NCBI RefSeq assembly: GCF_963576545.1
Contig: NC_083638.1
Location: 23,515,090 to 23,579,089, forward strand
Direction: 5' to 3'
Source: Limanda limanda
Taxonomy: Eukaryota > Chordata > Actinopteri > Pleuronectiformes > Pleuronectidae
DNA length: 64,000 nt
The notes under the pieces: generated by a model
Database searches by the model: none
What the model was told of the DNA's origin: nothing
Seen by the model: only the letters and a program-made list of their open reading frames with translations
Made by a program: the position numbers and the translations under genes
Shown here: piece by piece, positions 1 to 13,800 of the stretch
Layout of the letters: each line of letters opens with the position of its first letter
Numbering within the stretch: position 1 is the first letter of the stretch

Positions 1-3000
1 ATTTATTTTCAACCTGGTGTTTCCATCCGTGATCAGTCTTTAGTAGTTTTCTTCTTTTTTTACCTAATGGAAAACAACGACCTGTGATTGTCAATCACAA
101 TAAGACTTCCAAAGCTCTTACAAGTACAATCCTGTATCCAGGACAAGGGCCCCATCCGACTCTGAACTGTGAGTAGTGAGCTGAAGCTTGTGTTAGCATG
201 TTGAGAGCTGGCAGTGTCCTGCCGGGAGAGAAAAACAAACTTTGGGAATGATATGTGATATCTACACAGTATTCATTCTCACAGTCTATCATCCTGTCCA
301 TTTTTAACAAGCTCAAAGTCTCAGTAGCAACAGGCAGGAAGCTGCACACGATCACATAATGCAGCTGTGAAGAATAGTCTGCATTTACATTGTTCACAGA
401 CACATCAGCTTGTGTCAGTCTGATGAGGTGATGGTTGGAAATCGTGCGCCTGAAGGTGTTTACATATGATGCAATTGTTGGACTGTTCCGTGATGGGATT
501 TAACTCAGACAAAAATATTCCTTACAACACCTAATTGCCTGTGCTGTTCTTACGTTTCAGTCACACAAATGTTAATCATATTATAATCAAGGTAATTGTC
601 AGGTTGCTAAATCTGCACGCTCACCAGGGAGCTGTCAAGTATACACATTCCCTGTGGTAAACCTGGTGAAACGCTTTGCAGCTCCATGTTTCTCTGCATG
701 AGGAGGAATCAGTTGTGTTGGACAGAGCTGCACAATGCGTTCATCGAAACTATGACATCAGCCAGTGATCCATGTCAAGAACCAATTACACCCACGTTTA
801 ACTATGTTGCCTCAAGAGGAGAAAAAAAGACCTTGAGACGTGTTCAATTCTTGCTCTTGAAATTCTGGGAAGTACTAATTTCAAAATTTACAAAATACAG
901 GATCTTCTATTGCCAAGTTTCTGATGTTGTCATAAACCTCAACGATTACAGTTATAAGCAGATCAAAGAATTGTTTTGGCAACTCAGAAAACACTGACAT
1001 GACTGTATAAGAGAAAGAGACAGAGCTCCTACTAATGTTCTACAAATCCACACATTACTTACTAATATGTAAATACAACCTCCACAACATATAGAGAAGG
1101 CCCCATCCGGACCTGGACCTGTAACTTATAAATCATTTTGACAGCACGCTTTTATTTGAACAGGCTCAGCTTTCCCAGCCTTTATAGCCCTGGGTTATCA
1201 GCCCAGGAAACTCAAATCAACTCAAAGGAAACCAATTGCATGCGTTGTAAATCATGTCAGTGATGTTACTCAGCCAATCAAATCTGGGAATTCCGATGAT
1301 CATTCTGATGGACCGATGAGTGAGATGCACACGTCAGGGAAAAAGAGAGGAGGAGGAATACAGTGACAGTGAGTGAAAGTAAGAAAATTTACTTCACATG
1401 GTTTCCTCTATATAGAGAGAAGTAGACAGCAAGAGCAGAGTTTTTAATCAAGACTGAACAAACTCTTACATGTTCATTCTTACGAGGGGTACTTAAAAAA
1501 CAGATTGTCTAATATGCGGCGATTTTTAAAAGCAGCAACGTGAAACAACACAACACGATTCCGGCTCAGATTTAAAATCTTGGCAGGAGGATTGGAGGTG
1601 GGATGTAGGAGAAATATTAACTGAAGTGAAAATGTATTAACAAATAAGAAGAATAGAGACTTGAGATGAGAAAAGAGCATTTGTGGTGTTCCGGGACCTT
1701 GCTGGAGGAAATGTTCTCTATCTAGACTCAGATTTTTAATTGATGACTTCTGCTCTAGAGTAAAATCAAAAATTATAACAGAATAACTGGTTGATGAGTA
1801 AAAAAGGTTGATCTGCGATTCTAGAAGTGCTGGTCCCCTGCTTTCTCCATCCTGGTCAGTAAAAGGAAGTGGCTTGTGGTGAACATGCCCTTGACTGGCA
1901 TCAAGCTCTTTGTACAGTACTCTATGTGTGGCCGGCCCAGCTGAGGCTCACTAAACTTGGCTTATTTTTACAAGCTTGATCCAGACCACTACAAACCCCT
2001 GAAACTCCCAGAAACCTAAATAGACTAAAGTTCTGCATATATGTTCTTTTAGTAAGTGTAACCGAGAGGTCTTTGTGCTGTAGTCTTCTGTAAGTACTCA
2101 TTCTGGCTAAATGAGGCTATAATATTCTAAAATCTGTCTTGTTCTGTGTCTGATTTTACGTTGCAGTTGATTAAATCTTCTACTTTGTAAACAGATCAGA
2201 TTTAATGACAGTTTGCCAATAGGATATCATCTGCAAAACCCAAAATTGTGCATTAATATTGATAATGTAATGTTATTTATGATAATCTATCATACACAGG
2301 GGCTTGGTTTTACTTTTGATACTTAAACCACATGTTGCTGATAATAATTACCCAGGAATTTTTATACAATTTTTAGAGCTACAAACATATTCCTTAATGA
2401 TAAACTTCACTGTAGATCCCTGTGTGAAGTATCTACAGGAGCTCAAGAAACAACACGGCCAAACACGAGAAATGTATTCTGACATACTCAGTTAATGTGA
2501 GTAATAAAAAAGTGTCAAGTGTCATATCGTGTCGTATCCACTTATTCTTGGCGTTAATTAATATATCAGTTTATATATATTAATGATAATTTTGACCTTC
2601 AAAATCTACTCATCGGACCTTAGATCACTGCAGGCTACTATGGAACGTCTCCAGACTTGAGTTGTCACGTTGAAGTCTCTCATGTCTTCAAGGGAAGTAA
2701 GATAAGATGCATCCATCACGCTTGCAGCTTGCAGGTTGTTAGCTGTTGTAAAAAAGTTTCCCAACCCTGGAGCAGGAGGAATGACACCAGGGAAGGGCAG
2801 ATAGGTGTGAAGAGAGATCTGTCCCAACCTGCATTGTTGGATCTGCAGCCCTCAGCTTTCTCCTCCTTCCATAACGCCTGTTTTTTCTCACCATGGCTGT
2901 GACATCAGATCTCCCGACGCTTCACTTTCGCAAGAGTTAGTCAGACTCCCAAGTTATGACAAGGTTCCTGAAAGCGTATGAGTTGTCAGGTGTGAGGGAA

Positions 3001-3587
3001 CTACTGGGAAAGTTTGTTTCTCTGGAAATTTTAAAGGAGGTGAGCACACAGTGTGTATGTGTGAGTGTGTTGTGCACAACGGTAGAGTCAGCAGTGAGAG
3101 TGGGACTGTTGTAACACCTAGTATCACTTAGCTGTAGGGATCAGAACAGGCTCCGAGGACCAGAGAGGAGCAGTGAGACTTCTAGGTAAGAACGCTGTAA
3201 TAAATCTTGCTTTCTGTGTGAGGTCCACCGTGATTCTCCTCCAATGGAAAAATCCACAGCGGCATTTTAATGTAGTCTGTATTTCCTTTGGCTTTTATTT
3301 TAATCTTGTGCTGCCAAAGACAAAATACTTTCCTGTGGTTGTTCTAAATAAGTGGCTCAGGTTTTCATTCTGCCTTTGAACTTGGAAATGAATTCGAAAC
3401 TTTCAGCTGATTCTTGAAAATGTCTTCCATCTGTTTCGCATTGGATTTCTCTGACTTCTCATGGTGCATTTCTAGGCTGCCCTCATGATTAATCTATTTT
3501 ATAAAAAGCCTAAAACGTTGGGGGATTTCTGAGAGAGAATACGAATGTTTACAATGTTAGCTCACACCTTTCTTTGTCCTGTTTCAG
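1..3587. other. Upstream non-coding region / presumed 5' intron of DENND2B
   Basis: No convincing coding exon is seen here. The short open frames lack splice context and recognisable protein similarity. Because the first recognised DENND2B exon (3588) begins in mid-codon, at least one upstream exon must exist, either here or left of the window. A good donor-like site (AG|GTAAGA, GT at 3186-3187) follows a purine-rich stretch and could end a non-coding first exon. No ATG in 3000-3185 reads openly into that donor, so this remains a guess. Confidence 0.5.
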
Positions 3588-4850
3588 GTGCCGGGCTACA
3601 TCACCGTGTCCCGTTCTCTCAGCCAGCCAGGGGCAGAGCCAGCAGCAAATCCTCAGCGACAGTGAGAAGCAGAGTCGGTACGTTCGCACTGACGGCAGAT
3701 TCCTGGCACGTGCTGGCTGGAACAGCAAGACAGGAAGCCTGTGCAGTGGTGCATCTCTCGCCGGTGATCGTGACACCCAAGGTCGTCTCACCAAGTCAAA
3801 GAGTATCAGTTGCCTGGACAACAGGCTTTCCATCTACAAGCCCACAGGTCAAACCAACTCCTGTGAGGAAAGTCCTGGCATCCAGGAGGAGCAGGACACT
3901 AAAGGGGATCTCTCTGCAGGAGATGGACTTAATGGTAGACCACTGAGCTGGAGCACACTCTCACTGGGACCTTCCTCAAACCAAAGCCACAAGCGGACCC
4001 TCTCTCTCACCCGTTCGGTAGCAGGTGTTCCCCCCACCACCATCCGCAAAAAGATCACAGAATGGGAGTGCAGAAAGGTGGCTCTGCCTAGGATGAGCTT
4101 GTGTCTGGATAAAAGAGGAGAGCGTGTAGGGGGCAGCGAGGGCTGCCCGAGCCTGCTCTCGTCTCCCTGTAGCGAGAAGACTTTTGACTTTAAGGGGATT
4201 CGCAGGATGAGCAAAGCGTTCTCCGAATGCTCCTACACAGAGACAGAGGCGGAGGAAGGAGTTTCAGACAAAGACACCCTAGGTCGCTTCCAGAAAAGGA
4301 TAGGCAAGACAGAGTCGTCAGGGACATTTGCGCGTTCCCTGTCTGCTCGGAAGGAGAAGTCAGCCGTCCTCAATAGGATACAAAAGATAGAACAAGCCCT
4401 GAAGGACAATCCCAGCTCCCCTCCACGTTACCTGAGCAACTGCTATGCTCCAGACAAGACAAGACAAAAGTCTTTTGTGATCGGGGACGACTTGGACAGT
4501 ACATGCACCAGTAAGCGCAGCAGCATTTGCTCAGTGACCACCGAGCCAGATACCGCTTTGGTGCCAGATAAGCTCTCGAAACTCAGACAAAGGTTAAGTG
4601 TGGGCTCAGCTAGGTCCGAGAGCCCAGAACCACCCAGTCAACAGACCCCTGTTGGCACACCAGTCAACCCCTTACCCAAACCCAAACGCACTTTTGAGTA
4701 CGACGCCAAACGGGACGAGAAGGGCGTGTCGCCAACCAATGGACTACCTCCAAGCAGGGCCTCTGAGTCTCCACCTCCTCTACCCTCCACCCCTGCGCCA
4801 ACTATCACACGAAAGACCCAGGGGAACCCCCCCACCAAAATCCAGGACAG
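3588..4850 (+). CDS. dennd2b: DENND2B exon a: large N-terminal disordered exon
   Basis: The acceptor follows a pyrimidine run ending CAG at 3585-3587, and the donor GTGAG starts at 4851. The exon enters in phase 2 (its first base completes a codon) and encodes 421 residues. It carries ST5-specific blocks: RRMSKAFSECSYTETE, NRIQKIEQALKD, LPKPKRTFEYDAKRDEKG, and a proline-rich PPPLPSTPAP near its end, a likely SH3 ligand. Codon use is clearly coding, and the other two frames are broken by stops. The first in-frame Met is far inside (about codon 174), so translation normally starts in an upstream exon. Confidence 0.92.
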
Positions 4851-7800
4851 GTGAGACTATCAGTGTGATTATATGTCTCCTCTAACTTTGACAAAACTAC
4901 TCGAGAAGACAGTAGAACACTTGTGTCTTTTCTCTTGACTGAGTATATACTGGAGATTCTACTGCTTTGACCAGCTTTTTGCGGTAAGCTTTGGTGTTAG
5001 AGAACTCTACACTGATCTTCTTAAAATACAGTTTCTTTGGGAATCTAATTTTAAAATGCCAGGTTTCATTTCTCAGAATCTCAGACCAACTGTTCACCAG
5101 CTGGCTTCCCGCTACCTTACCTAAAAATGATTCCACTGACTTTGTAAGAAATTTGCACTGGGCAGATACGCACGTTGGAGCTGGAAAAGTTTCCCGCATT
5201 TCTGATAAACTTGTGAGTAATGTGGATCACAGGTAAAGTGTTTGCTTTGTTGGCGTCGTAGTTTAACAAGTTACTGATCAGTGGCTCAAGTTTAGGTGTT
5301 GGAGAGAACTGCTCTCATTATCCTGTGTTTGTTATTAGTCACAATTTAAAGTGGAGATCAGTGTTGAATCAGTCCACATGCTTCTCTAAAGCCTGGAATA
5401 CGTCATAGGTTATCACGAGGTAAACGTTTACGGGATCTCAATGATTAAAGAGCCAATACAGATAATAACAGGTATCTTGCATAGACCTTCATGTTGATCT
5501 TGAAATCTTAAAAATCTGACTTATCTTCTCTGACTCAAAAAGAAATTCACTCATACTTTGCTTGCTGTGAAATAGAGGTCACCCGGTTCAGATCATGTCG
5601 TCTGTCCTGAGTGATCTGATCACAAGTGGTCGGCACTAAGCACAGACCTGAACCACTAGTTTCACAAGGAATCAAAACGTTTCATTGTTACATCATATGT
5701 TGTTTTGTTCGTGTTCACCACATCGATATCTACATGGACAACCACATATTGTTTTATCCTTTTCCCCCTTTTTTTTTTTAAGAACAGAAGTGACGTACGT
5801 GTCTATTTGCATATAGTGCAGGAGAGTGAGATCTGATCTGAAGTGGTCACAGGAGACACATTCAGGACACATTTGAACGCCAAGTGTGAACACAAAGTTC
5901 GAGCTGTCCACTTGTGTCTGGATCCCTCATGATGGATGTTAATACCAGGTCTGAACAGGGCCACACAGTCTCCAGTTTTAAACAAGCAAATATCCTATAC
6001 CAGAGAAATCCAACACTTAATTACTACAGTCCACTGTAGATTATGTATTTTTAACTTACAGCGCTCAGAATCTGATGCCCTCAGTGATTTTATGTGAGGG
6101 TGGGGCCTCTCTAGATCGTCCCTATGTGAAATGGGGATAAAATCCCTAAACATTCTTCCCCTGGACTCTGTGTTTAACATTCCTGTGGCACTAGCCATTT
6201 CAGACCAGGCTTAAAAGCCACATGTCGATGGTGCGACATGACTGGTTCCTCTGCAGTGGCTGTGATGTGTGATGTAACATTGTACAAAGAACAGAGCAAC
6301 TAATTATTACATCTAACTTATGGATTTTGAGGGATAAGACAATGTTTTTATAACTACTTGAATTTTCCTAACCACCTGTTCAGCCTCTCTCTTTTTTCCC
6401 AGATGCAAGTGGAGACTGTTAGAAGTCAAACTGGCCGTCTGGACTATTTTTAAAAGCATCTGGACTTTTTCTTGTTACTATTATCTTTCCACCTTCTTTG
6501 ATGCAGACACAGACTTTTTCCCTCGTAATTTTTGGTTATGCAACAATGACATTTCTTCCCTCATCTTGTTCTGATTTGACTTTGTTTTATTCCTCTCCAG
6601 AGAGTCGTGTGAGTCAGAGGATGCTGCGAGTCTACCGTCTTCATATCCATCCTCACCCACACAGAATGGCACACTGACCACAGACTCACCGAAACGACCC
6701 AATTCCAAAAGCACTTTAGAGGAGAATACCTATGAGGACATAGTAGGTAAGAGCATTGGTTCACTGGCTTTGAAAACCTTCATTTCTCTCTCTGGTTTCT
6801 GTCTGACTGGGGTCACTCTCAGATACAGTTGGAACGATTGACCAATTGATTAATTGAGCTACACAAAAATAGATGACAACTTCTTCTGAAATTCAATCAT
6901 AATTCATGGTTGTTAAGTAAAAAAAAAAACCTTTGGCCAAGAAGGTTATGTTTCCATCCCTGTCTGTTTGTTGGTTGGTTTGTTTGTTGCAATCAAGATT
7001 ACTCAAAAACTACCTGATGGATTATCACAAAACTGTCTGGAGGGATAAGATATGGGTCAAGGGAGATTGCAGATGGTACGTATCTGGATCATAGGAGTGG
7101 ATCCAGGAATTGTTTTATCTCTGAATTTAATATTGCGAGAAAGGGTGTTCTTTTCTTTCCCACAGAATGATTGATGGATCTCTTGATAAAACATTTTTTT
7201 GAGGAAATTGTGTTTTGAAATTTCTCACTTTTTAATGACCTTTTCTGGACCAAACAATAAATCACTGGATCAAGGAGCAGATTTACAAATGTATCTATTA
7301 AGTAAAAATTCGCTACCATATGCCCCAAAAATCACACGATTTTTGATCATTGAGACAATATGTCAGTCCTCCCAGGTGAGATTCTGCAGCACAGGGACAG
7401 ATTGCAGGAAGAATATATTTCTATGTACTTGAAATGAATAGTTTATTATAAATTGAAAGTATTGACCCCAGATTATATTAAAAGCGATGTCCTTCTCTGT
7501 ATCAAAAGGAAATATGTGTTGAAGCGTGAATACTGATATGATATTCTTAATGTGAGTGCGGATTGAGGTCATAGAAGACAGATGTTTTGAAAGCGATAGC
7601 TCCTGTGCAACGTGGCCTAATGCGATAAGACTGTGAGGGTAACTCCACCTCCTGCATCTGCCTCATGGTGAGATGTGGAGGCCACAAAAAGTCTTAATGT
7701 GGGAGCAGTCAGTGATCACTGGACATGAGATGACCGGATAAAGCGCAGGTGTAGGTTGTATTTAATATAATGATTGATGGGTTGTGTTCACTATCCAGTA

Positions 7801-10800
7801 TATATTGAAATCAATAAAAGCCACTTTCAACTCCACCTATGGCAAAGAAGATACTTATTTTATTGCAACATTTTGATGGTTGAGCACCATCCTCTGACAG
7901 TGCAACCCTCATAGCAACATGTCATGCACCTCATTGTAAATGAGATCAACCCAGCACTTATTAACTCTGAGATATTGTGTGTGAAATGCTGAACATGTTG
8001 AAGAGCCAAATTCCTTTCCACTAGAAAATGACCCCAGGCCTTGTGCCCAGTCTGTTTGCCAGCTCCCCCTGTGCACACTTAATGTGCTGGAAATGTGTGT
8101 CAGTGTGAGTAAAGTCTCACGATGAAGCTGGGAAAATCAGACTTAGAAAAAAGTTTTCACACACTGAAATATTTTTTCATGATAAATGCTCAGGGTTGAC
8201 CAAATAAGGGCTATTGTGTTTTTTATATGCAAGTATTGTATCACAAGTAGCAGTGCTGTTGTCTGTGAAACCGTGACCATTGTGCTCATTTTTCTTATGC
8301 TGAGAATGTGTAGAAACAGCATCAGAGCAAGACTGATTTTCATGAGAATCCCAACAAAGGCCCCATTGTTCATCCAGTCTGCAGGTCGGAGTCACACTTT
8401 TGCCAGTTTCTGTTTGTTAACGACAAAGAAGTTGTCTCTGAGTCTCTACTTAGTTCAAACAAAAAGCTTTTAAATTGAAGTCCTAATGCAGGGGAGCCGT
8501 TGTTTCCACCCACAACACGATGCAGTGGTTTTAAAGGTCAGATGATCCATTTGAGAGGTAGCCACAGCAGAAGGAAATGAGCCATGTTCTGTTCCCTATT
8601 GTGCCCTTACTTTAACAAGTATCTCTCACAGAGAAGGCCACACACTTCTCAACTCCAGGAAGACATCTTGACTTTCCTCTTGGGAACCTCAATGTCATCT
8701 TGATTTTATTGGTACCTGTCCCTGACCTACAACAAAATCTACATGAAAGTTTGAGATATTAGGCGACTGATTTTAGTGTAGTTGATAGATGCAGTGCCCA
8801 AAAGCCGTTTTCAGACATGAACCCTGGAAAACTGGGTCTGGACTTTCTCCGGACTCTGCCCCTTTATGTATGACTAAAGCAGTTGGGTCAGACACATTCA
8901 ACAATGGAAAATCTCTGAAGCATTCAGGTGATGCTTGGCGACTAAGTGAACCACACAGAAAGCAAATTCCAAAGTGATAATCAAGTTGTTGTTTAGACCA
9001 CACGATCACCAAAGCCTCTAGAATCTCTTTGTCCTTCCAACTTGACATTTGTTGGTGTGGTCTCCATGTGCTGCTCCTCTTTCTCATCCTGAGATATTTG
9101 TGTTCTTTTTAGTTTTTTTCCGTTTTGCATCCATTGTGTGTTAGGAACGTCATCAACGCAGCCAGGCGCTTGTGGTGACTCCTCGTTATCCAGAGTTTTT
9201 AAAGGGGGCTGTCAGGACAATAGCCGGAGTTCAGTGCATGTCTGAAAGCAACTGAAGTGATCTGTTTACACACTGATGAATCACAGCCTTTGCAGCGGCG
9301 GTTGTATGAATCAGAGAGTGCGTGTTACTTGCTCATGGTGCCGTCTGCTCTTACTCCTGTGAATAAACCTGGGAGACTGCTGTATATACAATGAAAGATT
9401 TCAATTCTTGGTTACACTTTGAAAGCTACATGTATAGTTGGATCTATGTTGTTGTTATCCTGTGGTGTAAAATATGCCAAAAATACAATTGCGCTTTTCT
9501 CCAGTGTGGTCACCCGTAGTCGATCTACATTGACTGACACACTGTATGGTTTTGTGGAACTGGCAGATGTTCTTTCAACACTTTAACCAGTGGGGTTTTT
9601 TCATCCCTCACATATTTCCCTTGAGCCCATGATTGGTTGAGCGGTGCCACTGTACTGTGGCTCGTCCACTTTACCGGGTAAGCTGATACTAGCTGTTGGT
9701 GTAGCTTGTTCTGTGCCTCGCCCTCGCCCACAGAGTCCATTGTGTGCACAGAAATGTACAATCACAGTTTGCAGCCGAGGTGTGTCCCCTCACTGCTTAA
9801 TACTCTCCGCATCTGGGGGTGTGTTCGTGAGAGATGTGGATGTTTGTAATCAGAGGAGTAGATTAGTACCCTCCAGTACATGAGCAGCTATATAGACATA
9901 TCATTTTCCCAGCAGGCTTTCATTACAGTGTTGCTTCAGTTTAATGAGGTAGCGACACAACGTGAGGTCAGACTGCGCTCTCTCATTCGGCTCCTAGGTT
10001 GTAATGATGCACAGAAACTCACTCCCCTAACCTAGTTTACTGTGTGACACGACAAAACCCTCTAAAAGGTCCTTGGCAGCGTTTGCCGCTTGCGTTTGTG
10101 TGCATGGGTGTGTGTATTTACCTCAAACCGTTTCAATAATTAACCTAAAATAGATAACAGAACAAAGCTCTGCCTGTAGGTTAATCCCCTGTGTTTTTAA
10201 TAAAACACTCACTCGTTGTTTGAGAACCGGAGTTCATCAGGTTTTCCTCTCACATACTCAGGAAGAAGGAACCCAGCTACTAAATAGATTTTTTTTTGTT
10301 CTTTCCCTTTTCTGCTGACAGATAACACTGCTTTTCTTTCTTTAAAAAGTTCCCCTCATGCTTTTCAACACCATCTGGCTCTGTTTTTATTCTTCGCTGT
10401 GGTTGCTTCACTTTCTCACAACCTTTTTCAGACCCTGCCAAAATGCTATTCTCAGAGCACATGTCTGAATAGACATGGACGGTGGTGTTACACAAGGTTT
10501 TTTCTCTATTGAAGTTGGCTCTCAGCCAGATGACATCATTGAGAGCAGTGCAGGGCTGTGTAATGTTCATTTTCTTCCTTTTATGCTATCGTTTATTGAC
10601 TGAGGTGGAGAAGTAAAGGAGTCTGTCCTGATTGTAACTTCTTGAGGTTAATCAATGTTTATTATAATATATCAATTGAATGACGATGGAGACCTTCGTT
10701 TTTTGTATGAACTATGGCTTTTAAATGTTCTGGTTTTGTTGCTGGTCTTTCAATACATTTTCACATTCCTTACATTTCACAAATAGGTAGTTATTCTCTG

Positions 10801-13800
10801 AGACATTGATGAAACGGTTGAAAAAACGCAATCTTGCAATGTTTAAGAAAGAAGAAGAAAATGTGCCAGATCCGCCCCCTGATCCAGATCTGCACCAACA
10901 TTGACAGGGTTCTTCCTGAGGTCAGGCTCCACCCCTTTTGGGTAAAACTGCTAACTAACAAAAAACAAACAGACAAATGCAGATGAAAACATAACCTCCT
11001 TGGCAGAGGGGCCAATATATTTTGTAAATGTTATTATAATAATATATATACAAATCATTCGAATAATTTTACTTCTAAAATGAAAGTCTAAGAAGATGAC
11101 ACCCCCCCCCTCGTGTCTCTCAGCAGACAGTTTACATGCCTGGACAGTGACTCACCAGCAGTGTTGTGTCCAGAAGTTTCAGCTGGGCCCACTGGGGCCT
11201 GCGGGGCCCATTGCCAACAGTAACTGTTTTGAAAAATGGGAGTTCACTTGAGCGAGCTGGGAGTGACCTTTGACTTACCTTCCTTGACCCGTCTCTTCCC
11301 AGACTAACCATAGGGAGGCCCTCCTGTGCCCCCGACACCCTTTACTGCCCTCTTGACCCCCTCATCCTCATCTGTCTTCTGCTGAAAAACACCCTTTGTC
11401 TGTGGACATTTCTTGGTTTTTACTGCTGACACTATATTCAAACTACATTTATTATATTTCCCTCTTTCCAACAGAAAAGGAGAACCCATACGAGGATGTG
11501 GACCTGAAGCGGAAGGGTTTGGGTCGGAAGTCTTGCCTGTTCGAGAGCAGCAGATCTTGGAGCACCCCAGACAGGAAGCTGAACTCTCCGCCTCAGGTAA
11601 AAACATAAACTTGCTGGCATCATTACCGTGGTAAACGTAACAGCCATGTTTTCTTGTTGTAATATGAATTCCCTCGCTTTACGTTCCAATGCAGAGTCCT
11701 GGAAAATATCTCTTAAAGAATCTCACACCCTAGTTTTAGCCGGACGGGAAACAGTTTGATATGTTTACACCTGCTGATGTTCCACAGAAAGGCCTATTTG
11801 CAGATTTGGCTTCCCCTCTTCACTGCTCAAGCTCATGTCTCACTAAGAAAAGGAAGACAGACACCCACAGTTACTGTTGGCTATAACAAAAGTGGTTCTA
11901 ACACAAATCAATAGGGTTTCACAATGACCCACATTCCCCTGGTTGAACAGTTTTAACTCTTTTATTTTTCAATTGCATTAGCAGTAAATAAATGTAACTC
12001 CATTAAGGAGTTAAGCATTAACAGTGAGGCTCATGTCAATGAGCTAGAGCTAGTTTCCTGTACATCCCTTAGAGAGGCAATTTGAATACAGCAATGATGA
12101 ACTCCAATATGACACCTGTTGTTTTGGGTTCTGATTAAACTGAAAAGTCAGAAGGAGTAGATCAAGCTAATTGGGTGTGAAAGACTGTTAGATACTGTAA
12201 TTCTTTGTAAATACTTTGTGAATGAATGGGAATGAATTAAATGTACCAAACCTTCCATGTTCTTTTATTTAGTTGCCTTCCAAACCCAGTAGCCAGTCCC
12301 TACGCCTCTCTTGTCAGAGTGACAGGAAGAGCCACCGGATGTCACAGTTGTCCAAACGCTACAGCCACGATGAAATGCTGCTTGGACCCCAGATGGGTGT
12401 AACATCTTCACAATGCGGCCTCCTGGATGATAGCTTCTGTAGCACCGGCGACACGCTTGCCCTGCAGAGGCACTGGAGGATCCCCAAGGTACTAACGGCT
12501 AGATCCTACTCAAACATCTACACTAAATCCTTACAGAGGTCTGGCTGCGTGCTCTGCCCTGTGTTCACAGAGCAGATCAGGTTTCTCAGTCAGAGGCAGG
12601 GCAGCTCTGGATAACTGCTAATTCCTTAGTTTGGACAAGGTGTTTCTTAACTTAAAACTCCATGTATTCATTTGTGTAATGCGTTTCCACCCTCATTGGG
12701 CTTTTTCTGCTTTATTGTTCAAAGACCTTAAAGAACATGTACAGTACTTTACACTATTACTTTTGGCCAGGTATACCCCTCTACTTCCTCTATACTCATG
12801 ATCAAAACAAACAAAACCTCAGATTCCCCAACAGAGCTTTTCCTCTTTCTTCTTTTTACAGCTGGTCCAGAGGATCAACTCAATTTACTGCACTAAACGT
12901 GGGAAGAAGAGGTTGAAGAAGCTAACCATTTCCAATGTGGAAACTGCATCTCTGAGAGGTAAGGGCTCCCTGTACTCCCCTTACCCTCTGACCAGATAAG
13001 TGAGTAAATACTTGTGTCTTAGCCACGTTGTCGTCGTGCCCCTCTCATAACACATTTCTTCTAAATTGCCCTCTGACCCGTGAAAAACCTTCATGTCCAT
13101 CTCATGTCTGTCTCCAGATGACAACAGTGAGAGTGAGAGCGACTCCGATGACAGGTTCAAAGGTGAGTGACCTTAGCATTCATATGCAGGGGTGAGATGT
13201 TGCACTTCTGTTAGCGCTCAACTTTTTCTCAGAGATGTTTTTCTCAGTGTTTGTGCAACAGCTTCCCAGTTTTGTATTAAGCAAAATGACAGAGACCACA
13301 AAATTGTGATTCGCCGCATGCACAGATTATCAGTAGACCACACAACATTCATCACATCTAGATTCGATAGCAGGCACGAATACTGATATTTTCTCTCTAT
13401 TTCGTTAGAAGAAGAATAAGAATAATACAAATACAATTTCCTGCCTATCTATAGAGTCTGAGACCCTTACATTAACATGTTGAAGTTTAAAGTGGTCACT
13501 GAATTTAATGTATTTCTGTTCATTTCCCTCCTCAGCTCACACCCAGAGGCTATTGAAACTGCAGTCTATCCTTCGACGGGCCCCAAGCTACCGCACACTG
13601 GAGCTGCAGCTTATTGAGTGGCAGGAGAGAGAGCTCTTCGAATATTTTGTGGTTGTTTCACTTAAAAAGAAAGCCAGCAAAAACTCTTATTCCCCAGAGG
13701 TCACCTACCAGTTCCCAAAGGTAAAAGCATGAAAGACATTAATGATTCCCTCTGTTGCTCCTCTCACCTTTAAAATTAGCAGAACAAGAATGAATGGTGA

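Larger units (their letters stand above)
6747..11474. other. DENND2B intron, 4.7 kb, repeat-rich
   Basis: No exon recognised. It contains a minus-strand copy of the CTCCTTGGC repeat family (about 6937-7110), a fold-back element (about 8803-9253) and a plus-strand right half of the CTCCTTGGC family (about 10790-11008). The rest is AT-rich unique-looking sequence with no recognisable signal. Confidence 0.55.

Noticed and set aside
3545..3946. Alternative frames over the first DENND2B exon on both strands
   Set aside because: Shadows of the true frame, which alone runs the full exon and matches ST5.
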